In this document: piece after piece, positions 1 to 9,324 of the stretch
Layout of the letters: the number at the start of each line of letters is the position of its first letter
Numbering within the stretch: the stretch's first letter is position 1
Assembly (NCBI RefSeq): GCF_000826545.1
Contig: NZ_CDME01000006.1
Coordinates: 341,063 to 405,062, forward strand
Length of the DNA: 64,000 nt
Source: Kibdelosporangium sp. MJ126-NF4
Lineage (GTDB): Bacteria > Actinomycetota > Actinomycetes > Mycobacteriales > Pseudonocardiaceae
Reading direction: 5' to 3'
Notes under the pieces: model-generated
What the model was told of the DNA's origin: nothing
Databases searched by the model: none
What the model saw: the letters and a program-made list of their open reading frames with translations, nothing else
Translations under genes and position numbers: made by a program

Positions 1-876
1 AACGGGCTGGCCGCGCTGCTGTTCCGTGCGATGCGGTCCAACGAGTCGGTGCTGGTCGCGCCGCCGCGCCGGTGGACGGCACCGGCCAGTGAGCTGACCG
101 TCTACCTGCAGACCATCGGCCAGATGTTCACCGACAGGCTGGCCACCGCGCGCCCCCTGCCCGACCTGGCCGACTCGACGGACGGCTCGGCGGCCGCGCT
201 GGAGTATCCCGAACGGGAGATCGCCGCGGAGGTCTCCGACGAGGTGATCAGCCAGGTCACGCAGGCCAACACGGTCCAGCGGGACGTGCTCGGCGCGATG
301 CAGCCCGACGACACCAACCCGAGGAACCCGGAACTGCTGCTTCACCCGATCCGCAACGGCCTGCTGCGGGCGACGTCCAGTGGCTGGCGCGGCAACGCCG
401 CAGGCGGCAGGCAGGCGGCGGACATCGCGGTCGGCCAACTCGACGAACTGCGCAACCTGGTGACGGTCGGCCCGCCGGGCCCGCCGATCATCCCCGCGTC
501 ATCCAACAGCCCGATCCCGGTCCGGATCAGCAACAAGCTGCCGGTGACCGTGCGGGTCAAGCTGATGATCTCGGAAAGCGCGGGCCTGCGTTCCGGCACC
601 GTGCAGGAGAAGGTGATCCCGGCGGGCAGCAGCGCGTCCGACTTCATCCCCGTCGAACTGCTCAGGTCGGGCAAGTTCACCGCCGACGTGTGGGTCACCA
701 CTCCTGGTGGCACCAGGCTCGGTGTCACGACCGAGATCGAGATCTCGTCCGGCAACTACGGCACCATCACGGTCGCCGTCACCAGCATCGCCGGTGGCAT
801 GCTGGTACTACTCGCCGCCCGGCGCGTCTACCGTCGTATCAAGCAGCGCAAGGACCAGGAGCCCACACCGGCTTGA
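1..876 (+). CDS. DUF6049 family protein, C-terminal part (5' end outside window)
   Basis: This is the C-terminal 291 residues of a protein whose start lies before the window; the frame is open from base 1. It ends in one hydrophobic segment (about residues 254-272 of the fragment) and a basic tail, so the visible part looks extracytoplasmic with a C-terminal anchor. The assignment rests on position: the gene directly before murJ in actinobacteria (Rv3909 in M. tuberculosis) is a large DUF6049 envelope protein with this topology. The fragment shows no catalytic motif. The murJ start lies 17 bases downstream, suggesting one operon. Confidence 0.75.
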   Translation, partial: NGLAALLFRAMRSNESVLVAPPRRWTAPASELTVYLQTIGQMFTDRLATARPLPDLADSTDGSAAALEYPEREIAAEVSDEVISQVTQANTVQRDVLGAMQPDDTNPRNPELLLHPIRNGLLRATSSGWRGNAAGGRQAADIAVGQLDELRNLVTVGPPGPPIIPASSNSPIPVRISNKLPVTVRVKLMISESAGLRSGTVQEKVIPAGSSASDFIPVELLRSGKFTADVWVTTPGGTRLGVTTEIEISSGNYGTITVAVTSIAGGMLVLLAARRVYRRIKQRKDQEPTPA

Positions 877-893
877 CCAGAGCGAGGACATCC

Positions 894-2567
894 GTGCCCC
901 CCGCTGGCGGCGGCAGACCCCAACCCCGAAAACCCCCGGCACCCCGGAAACAGGCAGCTCAGACACAGGGTCGTGGGTCGTTCGGGCGTGCCGTCGGATC
1001 GATGGCGATCGCCACCCTGATCAGCCGGATCACCGGCTTCCTGTGGAAGGTCATGCTGACCTCCGCGCTCGCCATCGGCGTGCGCAACGACTCGTTCACC
1101 ATCGCCAACACGATGCCCAACATCGTCTTCGAGCTGCTGCTCGGTGGCGTGTTGGCGAGCGTGGTCGTGCCGTTGCTCGTCCGCTCGCAGGACGATCCGG
1201 ACGGCGGCCTGGCGTATACGCAACGGCTGCTCACCGTGGGCCTGACGCTGCTGGGTGTCGGCACGATCGTCGCGACGGCCGCCGCGCCGCTGATCACCAA
1301 GCTCTACGTGGACGACTCGACCGGCACGTCCAACCCCGAGCTGGTGACGGCCTTCGCCTACCTGCTGCTGCCACAGATCTTCTTCTACGGCCTGTTCGCG
1401 CTGCTGACCGCGATCCTGAACGCCAAGCAGGTGTTCGGCCCGACGGCGTGGGCACCGGTGGTCAACAACCTGGTGGTCATGGTGACCATCGGGATCTACG
1501 CCATCGTGCCGGGCGAGATCTCGCTCGACCCGGTCAAGATGGGTGACGTCAAGCTGCTGGTTCTCGGCATCGGCGTGACGGCAGGCATCATCGTGCAGTC
1601 GGCGATGCTGCTCTCCGCACTGCGCCGGATCGGCTTCAAGTTCCGCTGGAACTGGGGCTTCGACTCGCGGTTCAAGGAGTTCGGCGGGCTGGCGCTGTGG
1701 ATCATGGGTTACGTCGCGGTGAGCCAGGTCGGCTGGACCTTCAGCACCCGCGTGCTCACGGCGGGCGAGGAAGGTGGCGCGGCCATCTACAGCAACGCCT
1801 GGCTGCTGCTGCAGCTGCCGTACGGCGTGATCGGTGTTTCGTTGCTGACCGCGATCATGCCCCGGCTGAGCCGGGCCGCCGCCGACGGCGACGATCGCAA
1901 GCTGATCGGCGACCTGTCGTACGCCAGCCGCCTGTCGGCCGTGATCCTCGTACCGATCTCCGCTGTGCTCACCGTGACCGGCGCGTCCATCGGCGTCGTG
2001 CTGTTCTCCCACGGCGCCAGCAACGCGGCACAGGCGACCAGGCTGGGTGAGGCACTGGCCGTGTCGGCGTTCGGCCTGCTGCCGTACGCCCTGGTGATGC
2101 TCCAGCTGCGGGTGTTCTACGCGATGAAGGACGCCAGGACACCGACGCTGATCATGATCGTGATGACCGCGGTGAAGATCCCGCTGCTCTACATGTGCGA
2201 GGGCCTGCTGGCCCCCGAGCATGTGGTGCTCGGCGTGATGATGGTCAACTCGCTGAGCTACGTCGTCGGCGCGGTGCTCGGCCAGGTGTGGCTGTGGCTG
2301 CGGCTCGGTCACCTGAAGACCAAGCGGGTCGTCGGCGTGACGCTTTTCTCAGTCTTCGCGGGCGGGCTCGGCGTCGCCGCCGGGCTCGGAATGGCCAAGC
2401 TGATGGGCGGCGTGCTCCCGCAGGCAGCCAAGCCGAGGGCGATACTTTCCCTGGTCATCGAGGGAATCGTGGCGGGCGCGGTGTCGTTCGGTGTGCTGGT
2501 GATGCTCAAGGTCGACGAGCTCAAGCCGGTCACCGCGAAAATCACCCGTCTGATTCGTCGGCGGTGA
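894..2567 (+). CDS. murJ: MurJ (MviN) lipid II flippase
   Basis: An integral membrane protein of 557 residues in the MOP superfamily that flips lipid II across the membrane for peptidoglycan synthesis. A Pro/Arg-rich N-terminal tail of about 30 residues precedes the conserved start of the membrane domain (SMAIATLISRITGFLWKV), followed by some 14 hydrophobic segments. The GTG at 894 is chosen because GAGGA lies just upstream and because an earlier in-frame ATG would make an Arg/His-rich extension overlapping the previous gene out of frame. In mycobacteria MurJ is fused to a pseudokinase domain; here that part is a separate downstream gene. Confidence 0.93.
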   Translation: MPPAGGGRPQPRKPPAPRKQAAQTQGRGSFGRAVGSMAIATLISRITGFLWKVMLTSALAIGVRNDSFTIANTMPNIVFELLLGGVLASVVVPLLVRSQDDPDGGLAYTQRLLTVGLTLLGVGTIVATAAAPLITKLYVDDSTGTSNPELVTAFAYLLLPQIFFYGLFALLTAILNAKQVFGPTAWAPVVNNLVVMVTIGIYAIVPGEISLDPVKMGDVKLLVLGIGVTAGIIVQSAMLLSALRRIGFKFRWNWGFDSRFKEFGGLALWIMGYVAVSQVGWTFSTRVLTAGEEGGAAIYSNAWLLLQLPYGVIGVSLLTAIMPRLSRAAADGDDRKLIGDLSYASRLSAVILVPISAVLTVTGASIGVVLFSHGASNAAQATRLGEALAVSAFGLLPYALVMLQLRVFYAMKDARTPTLIMIVMTAVKIPLLYMCEGLLAPEHVVLGVMMVNSLSYVVGAVLGQVWLWLRLGHLKTKRVVGVTLFSVFAGGLGVAAGLGMAKLMGGVLPQAAKPRAILSLVIEGIVAGAVSFGVLVMLKVDELKPVTAKITRLIRRR

Positions 2568-2661
2568 GCTGGGCGCCCATCATGGTTCGTGGGTTTCCCG
2601 TAGGCTCGCTACGAGGTATCCGTTGCGCGCGGATCGGTGGCGCGTCAGACGGGAGAGTGCG

Positions 2662-4266
2662 GTGACGACCAGGAGGACCGACCACGACGCGACCGTCCAG
2701 GGCGTTCGCGCGGTAGGTGGCGACCTGCTTCCCGGTGGGGTGATCGGCGATGGCCGTTACCGCCTGCTGGCTCCGTTCGGTGTGGACATCCGAGGCAACG
2801 CGCACATGTGGCGTGCCCAGGACGGCCAGCTACGCCGCGATGTCGCCTTGACCGTGCTGGTCGGCGATCCGACTGACCGTGACGCCACTGTCGCCGCCCG
2901 CCGCACGTTGGAGCGGGCCGCCCACGCCGCGCGGTTCACCAGCCCGAGCGTCTCCCGTGTGCTCGACGTGCTCGGCGTCGGCAGTGGGATCGACCCGAGC
3001 GAAGGCGTCCTCGGTGTGGTCGTCGCGGACTGGGCACAGGGCACGGACCTCGTGGACCTGGTCGCCGAGCACCCGTTGCCGCCAGGCACCGCGGCCCGGC
3101 TGCTCGAGCCACTGGCGATCGCTGTGGAGTCGGCCCACCACACCGGCCTGGTGCTGGGTGTCGACCACCCCCAGCGGGTCAGGATCGGCCCGGACGGCTC
3201 GCTGCGGCTGGCGTTCCCCGGTCCGCGGCCACAGTCCTCGCTGCAGGACGACGTCAAAGGCCTCGGCGCAATCCTCTACCTGCTGCTGACCGGACGCTGG
3301 GCGCTGCCGGGCGGTCCGCCGACGATCCCGAACGCGCCGCGCGACCGTGCGGGCGCCCCGGTCTCGCCCGCCGCGCTGCGCCCGGACGTGCCGGACGACC
3401 TGGCGGATCTGGCCGTGCGCAGCATCGCGGACACGTCACTCGGCGGCATCCGGACCAGTTCCGCGCTGCTGACCGTGCTCGAATCCATCGCACAACGCGC
3501 CGAGCTGCTCGAACAGCGGACCGAGCTGCTCCCGTCGCTGCAGGGCGCCGACCAGCTGGCCGACCAGGACACGATCTGGACCACCAGCAAGCGCCCGCCC
3601 AGGGACGACGCCCGCCGCCGCAAGCTGGCCATCGGCGTGACCGGGTTGACGGTCGCGACCGTCGGCGTGCTCGCGTGGGTCGGCATGCAGCTGATCAGCT
3701 TCTTCGGCAGCGACCCGGTGCCCGCCGCGGTGCAGCAGTCCGTCGCGGTCGCGCCGCCGTCGCCCGGCGGCAATCCCGGCAACCAGCCGCAGGCCAACCC
3801 GCCGCCCGCACCGAAGCCCACCGCCGAGCCGGTCAAGCCGACGAAGGTCCAGGTCTATTCGGTCAAGGGCGACAAGGACAGCGCCACCAAGGTCGGCAGG
3901 GTCATCGATGGCAAGCCGGGCACGGTGTGGTCGACCGACCAGTACTCCAAGCCGTTCCCCACCCTCAAGCCGGGCATCGGCGTGCTGGCGAGCTTCCGCG
4001 ACGCGGCCAAGCTCGCCCAGGTGGCCGTCGACTCGCCCAGCGCGGGCACGGTCGTGGAGATCCGCTCGGCGGCGTCGCCGACGGCGAAGTTCGACGACAC
4101 CAAGCTGATCGGCCAGGCCACACTGGTCGACGGCAGGACCGAGATCCCGCTGTCGAACGCCGAGCCGACCCAGTACGTGCTGGTGTGGATCACCAAGCTC
4201 GCCGTGGACGAGAACGACAAGAACGTCAGCCAGATCCGGGAGATCGAGTTCCGCACGGCCCAGTGA
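2662..4266 (+). CDS. Membrane-anchored protein kinase-like protein (probable pseudokinase) with C-terminal extracytoplasmic domain
   Basis: A protein of 534 residues with three parts: a kinase-like fold (about 30-290), one transmembrane helix (about 322-345), and a Pro-rich linker leading to a C-terminal beta-rich domain resembling a discoidin/F5-8C fold. The kinase part looks inactive: the VAIK lysine position reads VALTVL (61-66), and no HRD or DFG motif is visible. In M. tuberculosis the equivalent domain is fused to MurJ (Rv3910) and recruits FhaA when phosphorylated. Position after murJ supports the same role, which is inference. The GTG at 2662 has GGGAGAG upstream; a TTG at 2623 is an alternative start. 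Confidence 0.85.
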   Translation: MTTRRTDHDATVQGVRAVGGDLLPGGVIGDGRYRLLAPFGVDIRGNAHMWRAQDGQLRRDVALTVLVGDPTDRDATVAARRTLERAAHAARFTSPSVSRVLDVLGVGSGIDPSEGVLGVVVADWAQGTDLVDLVAEHPLPPGTAARLLEPLAIAVESAHHTGLVLGVDHPQRVRIGPDGSLRLAFPGPRPQSSLQDDVKGLGAILYLLLTGRWALPGGPPTIPNAPRDRAGAPVSPAALRPDVPDDLADLAVRSIADTSLGGIRTSSALLTVLESIAQRAELLEQRTELLPSLQGADQLADQDTIWTTSKRPPRDDARRRKLAIGVTGLTVATVGVLAWVGMQLISFFGSDPVPAAVQQSVAVAPPSPGGNPGNQPQANPPPAPKPTAEPVKPTKVQVYSVKGDKDSATKVGRVIDGKPGTVWSTDQYSKPFPTLKPGIGVLASFRDAAKLAQVAVDSPSAGTVVEIRSAASPTAKFDDTKLIGQATLVDGRTEIPLSNAEPTQYVLVWITKLAVDENDKNVSQIREIEFRTAQ

Positions 4267-4313
4267 AAGGCCCAGTAAAAGGGCAGTGATCCGGCCACGG
4301 ATAAGCTGCTCCG

Positions 4314-4940
4314 GTGACCGCCGCAGCTAGCTCGGACGCATCGCTGATCGCGTCCCATGCCGCAGGGGATCCACACGCGTTCAGCGAGATCGTTCGTCGC
4401 CACAGAGACCGGATGTGGGCCGTGGCGCTGCGTACTCTGCGTGATCCGGAAGAGGCGTCCGACGCGCTGCAGGAGGCCTTCATCTCGGCTTTCCGCAACG
4501 CCGGGTCGTTCCGGGCGGAGTCGCAGGTGACGACATGGCTGCACCGGATCGTGGTGAACGCGTGCCTGGACCGAGTCCGGCGCCGCCAAGCGCGCCCGAC
4601 TGTGCCACTGCCGGAGACCGGACCGGGCGAGCCGGTCACTCCCGGCGACGCGATGTCCGACCGGGAGACCAGTCTGGTGGTGAAGAACGCACTCGGCGAA
4701 CTGTCGGAGGAACAGCGTGTCCCCATCCTGTTGGTCGACGTCGAGGGCTACTCGGTGGCCGAGACGGCGAAGATGCTCGGTATCGCGGAAGGCACCGTGA
4801 AGAGCCGCTGTGCCAGGGGGCGGGCCAAGCTCGCCAAAGTTCTCGGGCATCTGCGGAACCCGATTGCTGATGCGAACGTCCCAGGTGACGCAAGCGAAAA
4901 GCGCGAGGGGCGTCCACGGCGTCAGTGGGAGGGGACATGA
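4314..4940 (+). CDS. sigM: ECF RNA polymerase sigma factor SigM
   Basis: A 208-residue extracytoplasmic-function sigma factor. Region 2 (about 22-88) includes the RHRDRMWAVALRTL and DALQEAFISAFR segments; region 4 (about 130-182) contains the helix-turn-helix VAETAKMLGIAEGTVKSR. The start is a GTG at 4314 with only a weak ribosome binding site. The stop overlaps the start of the anti-sigma gene (ATGA), as expected for a co-translated sigma/anti-sigma pair. The position between the murJ-pseudokinase pair and trxB matches sigM (Rv3911) in mycobacteria. Confidence 0.92.
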   Translation: MTAAASSDASLIASHAAGDPHAFSEIVRRHRDRMWAVALRTLRDPEEASDALQEAFISAFRNAGSFRAESQVTTWLHRIVVNACLDRVRRRQARPTVPLPETGPGEPVTPGDAMSDRETSLVVKNALGELSEEQRVPILLVDVEGYSVAETAKMLGIAEGTVKSRCARGRAKLAKVLGHLRNPIADANVPGDASEKREGRPRRQWEGT

Positions 4941-5692
4941 CGAGCATCGGACGGGGGAGCGGCGGGCCACCGTGGCCGGTCGACCTGCTCGCCGACCTCC
5001 AGGCGGGTGCGCTCGACCCTCGGCAGGCCGACGAGCTGTGGCCCCAGGTCAACGCGGACGCGGAGGCCATGGCGATCCTGGCCGCGCTGGAGGCGACACA
5101 GGCCGACCTGCGTGAGTTCGCGGACGCGCCTGCGCCGCCCATGCCCGCACACTTCGCCGCGCAACTGGACGCTGCCATCGCCGCCGAATCACAGGCGCGG
5201 TCACAGCAGACCCAGACGCCCCCACAGCAGGCAGAGCAGCAGGCAGCGCCCGTCATCAGCCTCGACGCGGCCCGCAAGCGCCGCAACCGCGGCTGGGCCA
5301 TCGGAGTCTTCGCCGCGGCAGCCGCGGCTGTCGGTATCACGTTCGCCGCGCTGCCCGGTGGTGGCAGCGACCCCAACGGCAATGTCGCCGCGCCAGGACC
5401 GTTGACCTTCGACTCGAAGAACGTCGGTCCCGACCAGCTGCAGGCGGCCAAGGGCGGCAACGACTACGGGCCGTTCAGTGACAAGCAGAAGCTGGCGGCC
5501 TGTTTCGAGGCCAACAACGTCAACAAGAACGCCGAACCGCTCGGTGCCAAGCAGGTCACCGTCGACGGCAAGCAAGGCACGCTGTTCGTCATCGCGTCCA
5601 CGCCGCCCGGCACGTTCCGGCTGCTCGCGGTCGGTCCGAACTGCGGTCCCGGCAACGCGGACACCCTCGCGAACAAGCCAGGCGTGAAGTAG
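4937..5692 (+). CDS. Anti-sigma factor for SigM (RsmA-like)
   Basis: A 251-residue protein with a cytoplasmic N-terminal half, one transmembrane helix (about 116-138) and an extracytoplasmic C-terminal domain. The ATG at 4937 overlaps the sigM stop codon and has GGAGGGGA upstream. No HxxxCxxC zinc motif is present, so it is not a ZAS-type redox anti-sigma factor. The function is inferred from position and topology; the M. tuberculosis counterpart is Rv3912. The Gln-rich stretch before the membrane helix is low complexity. Confidence 0.8.
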   Translation: MTSIGRGSGGPPWPVDLLADLQAGALDPRQADELWPQVNADAEAMAILAALEATQADLREFADAPAPPMPAHFAAQLDAAIAAESQARSQQTQTPPQQAEQQAAPVISLDAARKRRNRGWAIGVFAAAAAAVGITFAALPGGGSDPNGNVAAPGPLTFDSKNVGPDQLQAAKGGNDYGPFSDKQKLAACFEANNVNKNAEPLGAKQVTVDGKQGTLFVIASTPPGTFRLLAVGPNCGPGNADTLANKPGVK

Positions 5693-5746
5693 CCCCGAAT
5701 TTCCCGTCAGTGACAGAATCCGTGCTCCCGGTCACCCGGTCGGTGC

Positions 5747-5772
5747 GGAACAAGCAGCACCTACGATCGGTT
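5747..5772 (+). promoter_or_regulatory. Candidate SigH/SigR-type promoter for trxBA
   Basis: CGGAAC (GGAAC at 5747-5751) is followed after 17 bases by GGTTG (GTT at 5770-5772). This fits the published M. tuberculosis SigH pattern (SGGAAC-N17-22-SGTTS) and the Streptomyces SigR pattern (GGAAT-N18-GTT). It lies 40 bases before the trxB start. Thioredoxin genes are classic members of that disulfide-stress regulon. No experimental start site is available. Confidence 0.6.
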
Positions 5773-5811
5773 GACCTAGGTGTCACTGGCGGGAAAGTTC
5801 ACGGAGGGCAG

Positions 5812-6810
5812 ATGGCGGCGCAAGACGAGGTCCGCAACCTGATCATCGTCGGGTCAGGCCCGGCGGGATACACGGCGGCGGTGTACGCGGCCCGCGCACA
5901 ACTGTCTCCCTTGATCTTCGAGGGGTCCCAGTTCGGTGGTGCGCTGATGACCACCACCGAGGTCGAGAACTACCCGGGTTTCCGCGACGGCATCATGGGC
6001 CCCGACCTGATGGCGCAGATGCGCGAGCAGGCCGAGCGGTTCGGCGCCGAGCTGAAGGCCGAGGACGTCGAGGCGGTCGAACTGGACGGGCCGGTCAAGT
6101 ACGTCACGGCCAACGGCGTCCGGTACGCGGCGAAAGCCGTGATCCTGGCGATGGGTGCCGCTCCCCGCTACCTGCACGTCCCCGGTGAGCAGGAGATGCT
6201 CGGCCGTGGCGTGTCGTCGTGTGCGACGTGTGACGGCTTCTTCTTCCGCGGCCACGACATCATCGTGGTCGGCGGTGGCGACTCGGCGATGGAGGAGGCC
6301 ATCTTCCTGACCAAGTTCGCCGACTCGGTGACGATCGTGCACCGCCGCGAGGAGTTCCGTGCCTCGCGGATCATGCTGGAGCGGGCACAGGCCAACGAGA
6401 AGATCAAGTGGCGGCTCAACGCCGAGGTGCTCGAGGTGCTCGGCACCGACGGAAAGGTTTCCGGCGCCCGGTTGCGGGACACCCGGACGGGCGAGACCGA
6501 GGACGTCGCCGTGACGGGTGTGTTCATGGCGATCGGCCACGACCCGCGTTCCCAGCTCGTCGCCGGCCAGATCGACGCGGACGCCGAGGGATACGTGCAG
6601 GTCAAGGGCCAGAGCACGTACACGAACCTCGACGGGGTCTTCGCTGCGGGCGATCTCGTCGACCACACCTACCGGCAGGCCATCACCGCCGCGGGCTCGG
6701 GCTGTGCCGCGGCGATCGACGCGGAACGCTGGCTCGCCGAGCACGGCGAGACTCACGCACAGCAGGCACCGGAACTCGTCGGCGGCGGCTACGCCCCGAC
6801 CAACACCTGA
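5812..6810 (+). CDS. trxB: Thioredoxin reductase (NADPH)
   Basis: A 332-residue flavoenzyme that passes electrons from NADPH to thioredoxin. The FAD-binding motif [15 protein letters not shown] is near the N-terminus, the redox-active CATC pair is Cys137/Cys140, the NADPH-binding [12 protein letters not shown] follows, and the C-terminal FAD motif reads GVFAAGDL. The ATG at 5812 follows GGAGGG; an in-frame GTG at 5710 would add 34 residues that do not resemble the family. It forms an operon with trxA 15 bases downstream. Confidence 0.96.
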   Translation: MAAQDEVRNLIIVGSGPAGYTAAVYAARAQLSPLIFEGSQFGGALMTTTEVENYPGFRDGIMGPDLMAQMREQAERFGAELKAEDVEAVELDGPVKYVTANGVRYAAKAVILAMGAAPRYLHVPGEQEMLGRGVSSCATCDGFFFRGHDIIVVGGGDSAMEEAIFLTKFADSVTIVHRREEFRASRIMLERAQANEKIKWRLNAEVLEVLGTDGKVSGARLRDTRTGETEDVAVTGVFMAIGHDPRSQLVAGQIDADAEGYVQVKGQSTYTNLDGVFAAGDLVDHTYRQAITAAGSGCAAAIDAERWLAEHGETHAQQAPELVGGGYAPTNT

Positions 6811-6825
6811 CACTAGGAGAAGACC

Positions 6826-7155
6826 GTGAGCGGCAAACCCGTCACAGTTACTGACAAGTCATTCACCGAGGACGTGCTGCAGAGCGACAAGCCGGTGCTG
6901 GTCGACTTCTGGGCGACCTGGTGCGGGCCGTGCCGCATGGTCGCGCCGGTGCTGGAGGAGATCGCCTCGGAGCACGCCGAGAAGATCACCGTGGCCAAGC
7001 TGGACATCGACGCCAACCCCGAGGTGGCGCGGGACTACCAGATCATGTCCGTGCCGACCATGATCGTCTTCCAGGGCGGCCGCCCGGTCAAGCAGATCGT
7101 CGGCGCCAAGCCCAAGGCGGCGCTGCTCAACGACCTTGCCGACTACGTGGCCTGA
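6826..7155 (+). CDS. trxA: Thioredoxin
   Basis: A 109-residue thioredoxin with the canonical WCGPC active site (Cys33, Cys36) and the cis-proline segment VPTM. It reduces disulfides in cytoplasmic proteins and is recycled by the TrxB just upstream. The GTG start at 6826 follows AGGAGA. The roughly 230 bases between its stop and cwlM hold no further gene I can support. Confidence 0.96.
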   Translation: MSGKPVTVTDKSFTEDVLQSDKPVLVDFWATWCGPCRMVAPVLEEIASEHAEKITVAKLDIDANPEVARDYQIMSVPTMIVFQGGRPVKQIVGAKPKAALLNDLADYVA

Positions 7156-7385
7156 CATTCCGCACGTCACGTCAGAGCAACCCCGACCCGGGGCTGGTAC
7201 GTCTACTCCTGTGAGTCGTCCGGCCCCGGGTCGTGTCATGCATCACACTTGATCGGGTGACCCGGTGAAGGTCCGGACGCGGGACGTGACCCTCAGCGGG
7301 GCCGGACTGCAGGCCGGGGCACAATAGCCTGCGACACAACTTGGGATCGTCGGTTTTATCGAACTCTGACTTGAGTGAGGGGTGC

Positions 7386-8528
7386 ATGCGGGAACTCCGC
7401 CCCGGTGACGCCGGACCGGCTGTAGCCGAAGTGCGGGCCACGCTCGCCAGCCTGGGCCTGCTGCCCACGGCCAACGGCACGGGCGACCCGTCGCTGTACG
7501 ACCTCGCCGTCGAGCACGCCGTTCGCGCATTCCAGCAGCAGCGAGGCCTGATCACGGACGGCATCGTCGGGCAGGCCACCTACCAGGCCCTGCGTGACGC
7601 CACCTACCGTCTGGGCGGCCGCCCGCTCGCCTACCTGGTGTCCGCGCCGGTGAGCGGCGACGACGTCCTGGCCCTGCAGGAACGCCTGCTGCAGCTGGGA
7701 TACAACGCCGGGCGCCCGAACGGCGTCTTCGGCCCGCAGACCGAGCGCGCGCTGCGCGAGTTCCAACGCGACTACGGCCTGACCGTCGACGGCATGTGCG
7801 GCGCCGAGACCATCAGCGCGTTCAACCGCCTGTCCCCGCGCGCCAGCGGTGGCCGTCCGGTGCTGCTGCGTGAGCAGGAGCGCGTCCGCAACGCCGGTCC
7901 CCGGCTGCGCGGCAAGCGAATCGTGATCGACCCGGGCCACGGCGCCGACGATGCCGGTGTGACGGTCGACGGCATCCGCGAAGCGGACCTGATGTGGGAC
8001 CTGGCGCGCCGCCTGGAGGGCCGGATGGTGGCCACCGGGATGGAGGCGATGCTCTCCCGCGGGCCGGACCAGTGCCCGACCGAGGCCCAGCGCGCGCACT
8101 TCGCCAACGAGGCGGGCAGTGACGTCTTCATCTCGCTGCACAACGACCGCAACACCTCGCCGCACGCGGCCGGACTGGCGACCTTCTACTTCGGCAGCGT
8201 GCTCAACAACTCGTCCACTCTCGGCGAGGCGCTCGCCGGGTTCATCCAGCGTGAGCTGACCGCGCGCACCGGCATGCTCAACTGCCGCACACACGCCAAG
8301 ACATGGGATTCGCTGCGGCTGACCCGCTGCCCCGCGGTCCGGGTCGAGCTCGGCTACCTGACCAACGGGGGCGACCGGGCCAGGCTGGCCGATCCGGCGT
8401 TCCGCGACCTGGTCGCCGAGGGCATCCTGGTGTCGGTCAAGCGGCTCTACCTGCTCGGCGAGAACGACCAGCCGACGGGCACGTTCACCTTCGCCGACCT
8501 GATGCGACACGAGCTCGCCAAGAGCTGA
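7386..8528 (+). CDS. cwlM: CwlM-type N-acetylmuramoyl-L-alanine amidase family protein
   Basis: A 380-residue protein with two peptidoglycan-binding-1 domains (about 1-75 and 85-145) and an Amidase_3 domain (about 175-360). Amidase metal-site motifs are visible: VIDPGHG (His185), READLMWDL, ISLHNDRN, and the VELGYLTN glutamate (Glu321). There is no signal peptide, so it is predicted cytoplasmic. In mycobacteria CwlM is a PknB-phosphorylated activator of MurA, not a secreted lysin; the same role here is inferred from synteny and topology. The C-terminal tail has Thr residues (TGTFTF) where phosphorylation could occur. The ATG at 7386 has GAGGGG upstream. Confidence 0.88.
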   Translation: MRELRPGDAGPAVAEVRATLASLGLLPTANGTGDPSLYDLAVEHAVRAFQQQRGLITDGIVGQATYQALRDATYRLGGRPLAYLVSAPVSGDDVLALQERLLQLGYNAGRPNGVFGPQTERALREFQRDYGLTVDGMCGAETISAFNRLSPRASGGRPVLLREQERVRNAGPRLRGKRIVIDPGHGADDAGVTVDGIREADLMWDLARRLEGRMVATGMEAMLSRGPDQCPTEAQRAHFANEAGSDVFISLHNDRNTSPHAAGLATFYFGSVLNNSSTLGEALAGFIQRELTARTGMLNCRTHAKTWDSLRLTRCPAVRVELGYLTNGGDRARLADPAFRDLVAEGILVSVKRLYLLGENDQPTGTFTFADLMRHELAKS

Positions 8529-8547
8529 CCAGCGCGCTCAGCGCTGG
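8529..8547. terminator. Hairpin between convergent cwlM and GNAT genes
   Basis: CCAGCGC and GCGCTGG pair across a five-base loop, starting directly after the cwlM stop codon and overlapping the stop of the minus-strand GNAT gene. It has no clear T-tract. A shared bidirectional terminator is likely from its position. Confidence 0.45.
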
Positions 8548-9167
8548 TAAACCGGGCTGGCAGTGGTCACCGTGACCGTGCCCAGCAGACGTTCCAGCGC
8601 TGCCTCGACGTCTTCCTTCCAGGTGATCGCGCTGCGCAGTTCCAGGCGCAGCCGCGGCCACCTCGCGTGCGGCCGGACGGTCTTGAACCCGACCGCGGCG
8701 AGGAACTCCGACGGCACGACACAGCTCGGCTCGTCCTCGTCCGGCTTGGCGTCGCCGAAGGACTCGATCGCCTTCACACCGCGCCGGGTGAGGTCCTTGG
8801 CGACGGCCTGGATGAGCATCCGGCCGAGTCCGCCGCCGCGGAACTCGGGCAGGACGTGGAAACCGGTCAGCATCACCGCGTCGGGGCTGATCGGGGACGT
8901 GGGGAAGGCCAGCGAGCGCGGTACGGCGTTGGGCGGGGCGTAGAGGGCGAATCCCACCGGGAGCTTGTCGGAGTAGACCAGGCGGCCACAGGAGCCCCAT
9001 TCCAGCAACAGGCTGGACACCCAGGCTTCCTTCTCCAACTCGGTCTCCCCGAAGGCCTCAGCCTGGTCCTTCAGGTGCGGAGCCAGCTCCCAGAACACGC
9101 AGCCCCGCGAATGCTTGGGGAGGTGCTCCAGGTTGTCCAGCGTGATGCCGACGACACGTCGCGACAC
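8538..9167 (-). CDS. GNAT family N-acetyltransferase
   Basis: A 209-residue protein with the acetyl-CoA-binding motif of GNAT enzymes: a hydrophobic strand (AVMLTGFHVLPEFRGGGLG) followed by the helix starting GRMLIQAVAK. The substrate cannot be told from sequence. It sits between cwlM and the parAB region on the opposite strand, as does Rv3916c in M. tuberculosis. The GTG at 9167 is preferred because GGGGAGG lies just upstream; the open frame extends 61 codons further without a ribosome binding site. Confidence 0.8.
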   Translation of the reverse strand: MSRRVVGITLDNLEHLPKHSRGCVFWELAPHLKDQAEAFGETELEKEAWVSSLLLEWGSCGRLVYSDKLPVGFALYAPPNAVPRSLAFPTSPISPDAVMLTGFHVLPEFRGGGLGRMLIQAVAKDLTRRGVKAIESFGDAKPDEDEPSCVVPSEFLAAVGFKTVRPHARWPRLRLELRSAITWKEDVEAALERLLGTVTVTTASPVYQR

Positions 9168-9270
9168 CCAACCTCCCCGGCCCGCTCGGTTGGAAGAACT
9201 CGAGAAGGGCATGCGGTAACCACAGGCCCAGGCTCCAGGATAGGGGGATGTGACAAGTGCCGGAAGGACA

Positions 9271-9298
9271 CTGACCTGATAGAGGCCAGAGTTACACT
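9271..9298 (+). promoter_or_regulatory. Possible housekeeping promoter for the aminotransferase gene
   Basis: CTGACC (9271-9276) and TACACT (9293-9298) are 16 bases apart and lie 27 bases before the ATG at 9325, in the 157-base spacer to the divergent GNAT gene. The match is modest. Confidence 0.35.
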
Positions 9299-9324
9299 CG
9301 CTTGACTGACGAACGAGGTGGCGC

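Noticed and set aside
690..893. N-terminal extension of MurJ starting inside the DUF6049 gene
   Set aside because: The extension is Arg/His-rich, overlaps a real gene out of frame, and a GTG with a good ribosome site starts at 894.
828..2312. Long minus-strand open frame opposite murJ
   Set aside because: It is a shadow of murJ: composition is Gln/His/Arg-rich with no recognisable domain.
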